Shown here: piece after piece, positions 5,351 to 7,231 of the stretch
Layout: each line of letters begins with the position of its first letter
Position numbering within the stretch: the stretch's first letter is position 1
Origin: Candidatus Berkelbacteria bacterium CG_4_9_14_3_um_filter_39_23
Lineage (GTDB): Bacteria; Patescibacteriota; UBA1384; GWA2-35-9; CG2-30-39-44
NCBI GenBank assembly: GCA_002789815.1
Contig: PFTZ01000044.1
Location: 1 to 7,231 of the forward strand
Direction of reading: 5' to 3'
DNA: 7,231 nt
Program-made: the position numbers and the translations under genes
Notes under the pieces: generated by a model
What the model was told of the DNA's origin: nothing
Databases searched by the model: none
Seen by the model: the letters and a program-made list of their open reading frames with translations, nothing else

Positions 5351-7114
5351 ATGTTTGGTAAAAAACCCAAAAATCAGACAACACCAGCCATAGGGGATCC
5401 TTTTGTCGCAGAAGGCAAAACCAGTTTTTTGGATATTATCGCGCCGTCCGCTTTTGTTGCCACGCCCAACTACCTCCAGCTGAATAATTATTTTGTGAAA
5501 ACATTTTTTGTGTTTACCTATCCACGGTTTTTAAATACCAACTGGCTGACGCCCCTTATCAATCTTGATGTGATTTTAGATATTTCAATGAACATCTACC
5601 CGATTTCCAGTTCTGATATAATGAAACAACTCCGCCGTCGCCAAACCAATCTAGAATCGTCGCTCTCAATTAGTCGCGAGAAAGGTATGGTGCGCGACCC
5701 GGAGCTGGAAACCGCAATTTCCGATATTGACGCGATGCGCGACACCCTGCAAAAAGGTCAAACTAAAATTTTTCATTATTCTTTGTATTTCACGCTTTAC
5801 TCCCGCACCAAAGAAGAAATGGAAACTCTGACCAACCAGCTGGAATCATCGCTCGGAGGACTCCTTATTTACACCAAACAATCTTTTTTACAAATGGAAC
5901 AGGGCTTTAATTCTGGTTTGCCACTCTATTTGGACGAACTCCAAGTTCTGCGCAATTTAGACACTGCTTCGCTGTCAGCCTCGTTTCCATTTAATAGCGC
6001 CACCCTTACTTCAAACCGCGGGGTGCTTTACGGCATCAACCGCCACAACAACTCTTTAATTTTATACGACCGCTTTGATCTGGAAAACGCTAATTGCACT
6101 ATTTTCGCTTCCTCTGGTTCGGGTAAAAGTTTTTTTGCCAAGCTGGAAGTTTTACGCTATTTGATGCTCGGCACTGATGTCCTGATTATTGACCCTGAAA
6201 ACGAATACAAGCCCTTGGCAGAAGCTATGGGCGGAAATTTTATCAATATCTCGTTAAATTCTGACAAAAGGATAAACCCGTTTGATCTGCCCAGAGCCAG
6301 CGACGAAAAGGGGGAGGATATTTTAAGATCCAATATCGCGATGCTGACTGGTCTAATCAGTTTAATGGTAGGCGGACTGTCAGCTGATGAAAGTAACATT
6401 CTGGATAAAGCGCTATTTGAGACCTACGCGCTAAAAGACATCACCGCCGATCCATCTAGCTTCAAAAACCAGCCTCCCCTATTTTCCGATTTAGTCCAAG
6501 TTCTGCAAAACATCACTGGCGCGGAAAACCTGATCAAAAGATTGCAAAAGTATGTAAGCGGGTCGTACGCAGGGCTTTTCACCAAACCGACTAATTTTGA
6601 TTTGGAAAGCGGTTTGGTGGTTTTTTCCATTCGCGACTTGGAGGAAGGACTGCGCCCGATTGTGATGTACACAATTTTATCTTACATTTGGGCGAAAATC
6701 AGACGGACGATGAGACGCCGACTGCTTCTAATTGACGAAGCGTGGGTCCTGATGCAACACGAGGACAGCGCTAAATTTGTCCATATGCTCGCCAAGCGCG
6801 CGCGCAAATACTACCTTGGCTTAACGGTCATCTCCCAAGATGTGGAAGATTTTTTAAACTCACCCCAAGGTCGTTCTGTGCTCAACAACAGTGCGATGCA
6901 AATTTTATTGAAACAATCATCATCCACCATTGAAAAAATAAAAGAGGTGTTTAACTTAACTGACGCGGAAAAATTCCTGCTCCTTGAATCAGAGGTGGGC
7001 GAAGGTTTGTTTTTCGCTGGACAAAACCATGTAGCGGTTAAAATCATCGCTTCCTACACCGAAGAGCAAATGATCACCACTGACCCTCGGCAACTGTTGG
7101 CAAAGAAAGAGTAA
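5351..7114 (+). CDS. virB4: VirB4-family type IV secretion/conjugation ATPase
   Basis: At 587 residues this is a complete VirB4-type ATPase of the compact kind. VirB4 is the inner-membrane motor that powers pilus assembly and substrate passage in type IV secretion. The N-terminal part (about 20-240) holds the VirB4 lead domain with a charged helical stretch at about 95-140 and the QMEQGFNSGLPL linker. The RecA-like core has Walker A ASSGSGKS (253-260, K259, S260), then IIDPENEY, then Walker B LLLIDEAW (D462, E463). ISQDVEDF follows with Q496, the RQxQ-like motif. The C-terminus is complete. There is no signal peptide. The ATG at 5351 lies in AAAAATTATG without a Shine-Dalgarno site, and a similar AAATTATG surrounds the start at 3756. 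No frameshift or missing catalytic residue was seen. Whether it moves DNA or protein, or assembles a pilus, cannot be told from this gene alone. Confidence 0.95.
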   Translation: MFGKKPKNQTTPAIGDPFVAEGKTSFLDIIAPSAFVATPNYLQLNNYFVKTFFVFTYPRFLNTNWLTPLINLDVILDISMNIYPISSSDIMKQLRRRQTNLESSLSISREKGMVRDPELETAISDIDAMRDTLQKGQTKIFHYSLYFTLYSRTKEEMETLTNQLESSLGGLLIYTKQSFLQMEQGFNSGLPLYLDELQVLRNLDTASLSASFPFNSATLTSNRGVLYGINRHNNSLILYDRFDLENANCTIFASSGSGKSFFAKLEVLRYLMLGTDVLIIDPENEYKPLAEAMGGNFINISLNSDKRINPFDLPRASDEKGEDILRSNIAMLTGLISLMVGGLSADESNILDKALFETYALKDITADPSSFKNQPPLFSDLVQVLQNITGAENLIKRLQKYVSGSYAGLFTKPTNFDLESGLVVFSIRDLEEGLRPIVMYTILSYIWAKIRRTMRRRLLLIDEAWVLMQHEDSAKFVHMLAKRARKYYLGLTVISQDVEDFLNSPQGRSVLNNSAMQILLKQSSSTIEKIKEVFNLTDAEKFLLLESEVGEGLFFAGQNHVAVKIIASYTEEQMITTDPRQLLAKKE

Positions 7115-7134
7115 AACTTGCGTGAACGCAAGTT
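7115..7134 (+). terminator. Hairpin directly after the virB4 stop
   Basis: AACTTGCG TGAA CGCAAGTT is a perfect 8-bp stem with a 4-nt loop, starting at the base after the TAA stop. The sequence after it (AATTACTAATTTC) is AT-rich but has no run of T, so it is at best a weak intrinsic terminator. It may instead protect the mRNA 3' end. It marks a plausible end of the transcription unit. Confidence 0.45.
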
Positions 7135-7181
7135 AATTACTAATTTCACGACTTACTTAAAACTTCCACTTTCTGCCAGCC

Positions 7182-7208
7182 CCGTTAGAGGCAAAGCCCT
7201 CTAATCGG
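7182..7208. repeat. REP-like hairpin near the window end
   Basis: TTAGAGG (7185-7191) pairs with CCTCTAA (7198-7204) around a CAAAGC loop. Three further pairs (CCG with CGG) extend the stem to 10 bp with T7205 bulged. No T-tract follows. It lies in a 117-bp non-coding tail (7115-7231) with no gene. Confidence 0.6.
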
Positions 7209-7209
7209 A

Positions 7210-7231
7210 GTCATTCCCGCGTCTCCCCTTT
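7210..7231. repeat. Start of another GTCATTCCCG-type repeat, cut by window end
   Basis: GTCATTCCCG at 7210-7219 is the same ten bases that introduce the palindrome in both 59-bp units at the window start (22-31 and 81-90). The next bases (CGTCTCCCCTTT) diverge, so no palindrome is completed inside the window. This suggests that members of one repeat family flank the gene cluster on both sides. Confidence 0.45.

Noticed and set aside
5053..5370. Minus-strand 105-codon frame opposite the bIVP region
   Set aside because: It lies antisense to a clear bIVP family frame, crosses the repeat arm and reaches into the VirB4 start; its translation shows no recognisable family pattern.
271..7114. Use of a recoded UGA (code 25) as in Gracilibacteria/SR1
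   Set aside because: Two genes end naturally at TGA at family-typical positions, no internal TGA occurs in conserved regions and Trp is TGG, so the standard bacterial code fits.

Overview
The window most likely comes from a Candidate Phyla Radiation (Patescibacteria) genome. This is inferred from the gene set, not from any rRNA marker. It carries a divergent Clp ATPase with a hydrophobic N-terminus, a PrgI-family protein, a stand-alone VirB4/TraC N-terminal-like protein and a full VirB4 ATPase, all on the + strand. Genes start without clear Shine-Dalgarno sites except the first. Two genes end in TGA, Trp is read from TGG and no internal TGA occurs, so the standard bacterial code (11) fits and the UGA=Gly code of Gracilibacteria/SR1 does not.

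Layout: 1-190 is non-coding and repeat-rich. It has two perfect 59-bp tandem copies carrying a 20-bp palindrome, then a degenerate hairpin repeat and its partial duplicate. An extended -10 promoter (243-251) and a strong ribosome binding site lead into the Clp-like gene (271-2949, TTG start). A very AT-rich spacer (2950-3165) precedes the PrgI-family gene (3166-3564). A spacer with dispersed-repeat-like sequence (3565-3755) precedes the VirB4-N-like gene (3756-4841). The next gap (4842-5350) is filled by a small repeat-bounded element carrying a four-helix-bundle (23S rRNA intervening-sequence protein, S23/bIVP) reading frame with no ATG, GTG or TTG start. VirB4 follows (5351-7114), with a hairpin directly after its stop, then a second hairpin repeat and the start of another GTCATTCCCG-type repeat at the window edge.

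How the genes may work together: VirB4 is the motor ATPase of type IV secretion/conjugation machines, and PrgI-family proteins are small two-helix inner-membrane partners of it (VirB3-like role). The VirB4-N-like protein looks like a non-catalytic copy of the VirB4 membrane-associated domain with a long disordered tail. The Clp-like protein replaces the soluble chaperone layout with a membrane-embedded N-terminus. Its first AAA+ ring is degenerate at every catalytic position I could check, and its second ring keeps ATPase motifs but lacks the aromatic pore loop. I infer an envelope-anchored ATPase attached to a minimal type IV-like secretion or DNA/pilus apparatus. The pairing of this unusual Clp protein with VirB4 and PrgI is the best candidate for an under-described system here; the link rests on gene neighbourhood only.
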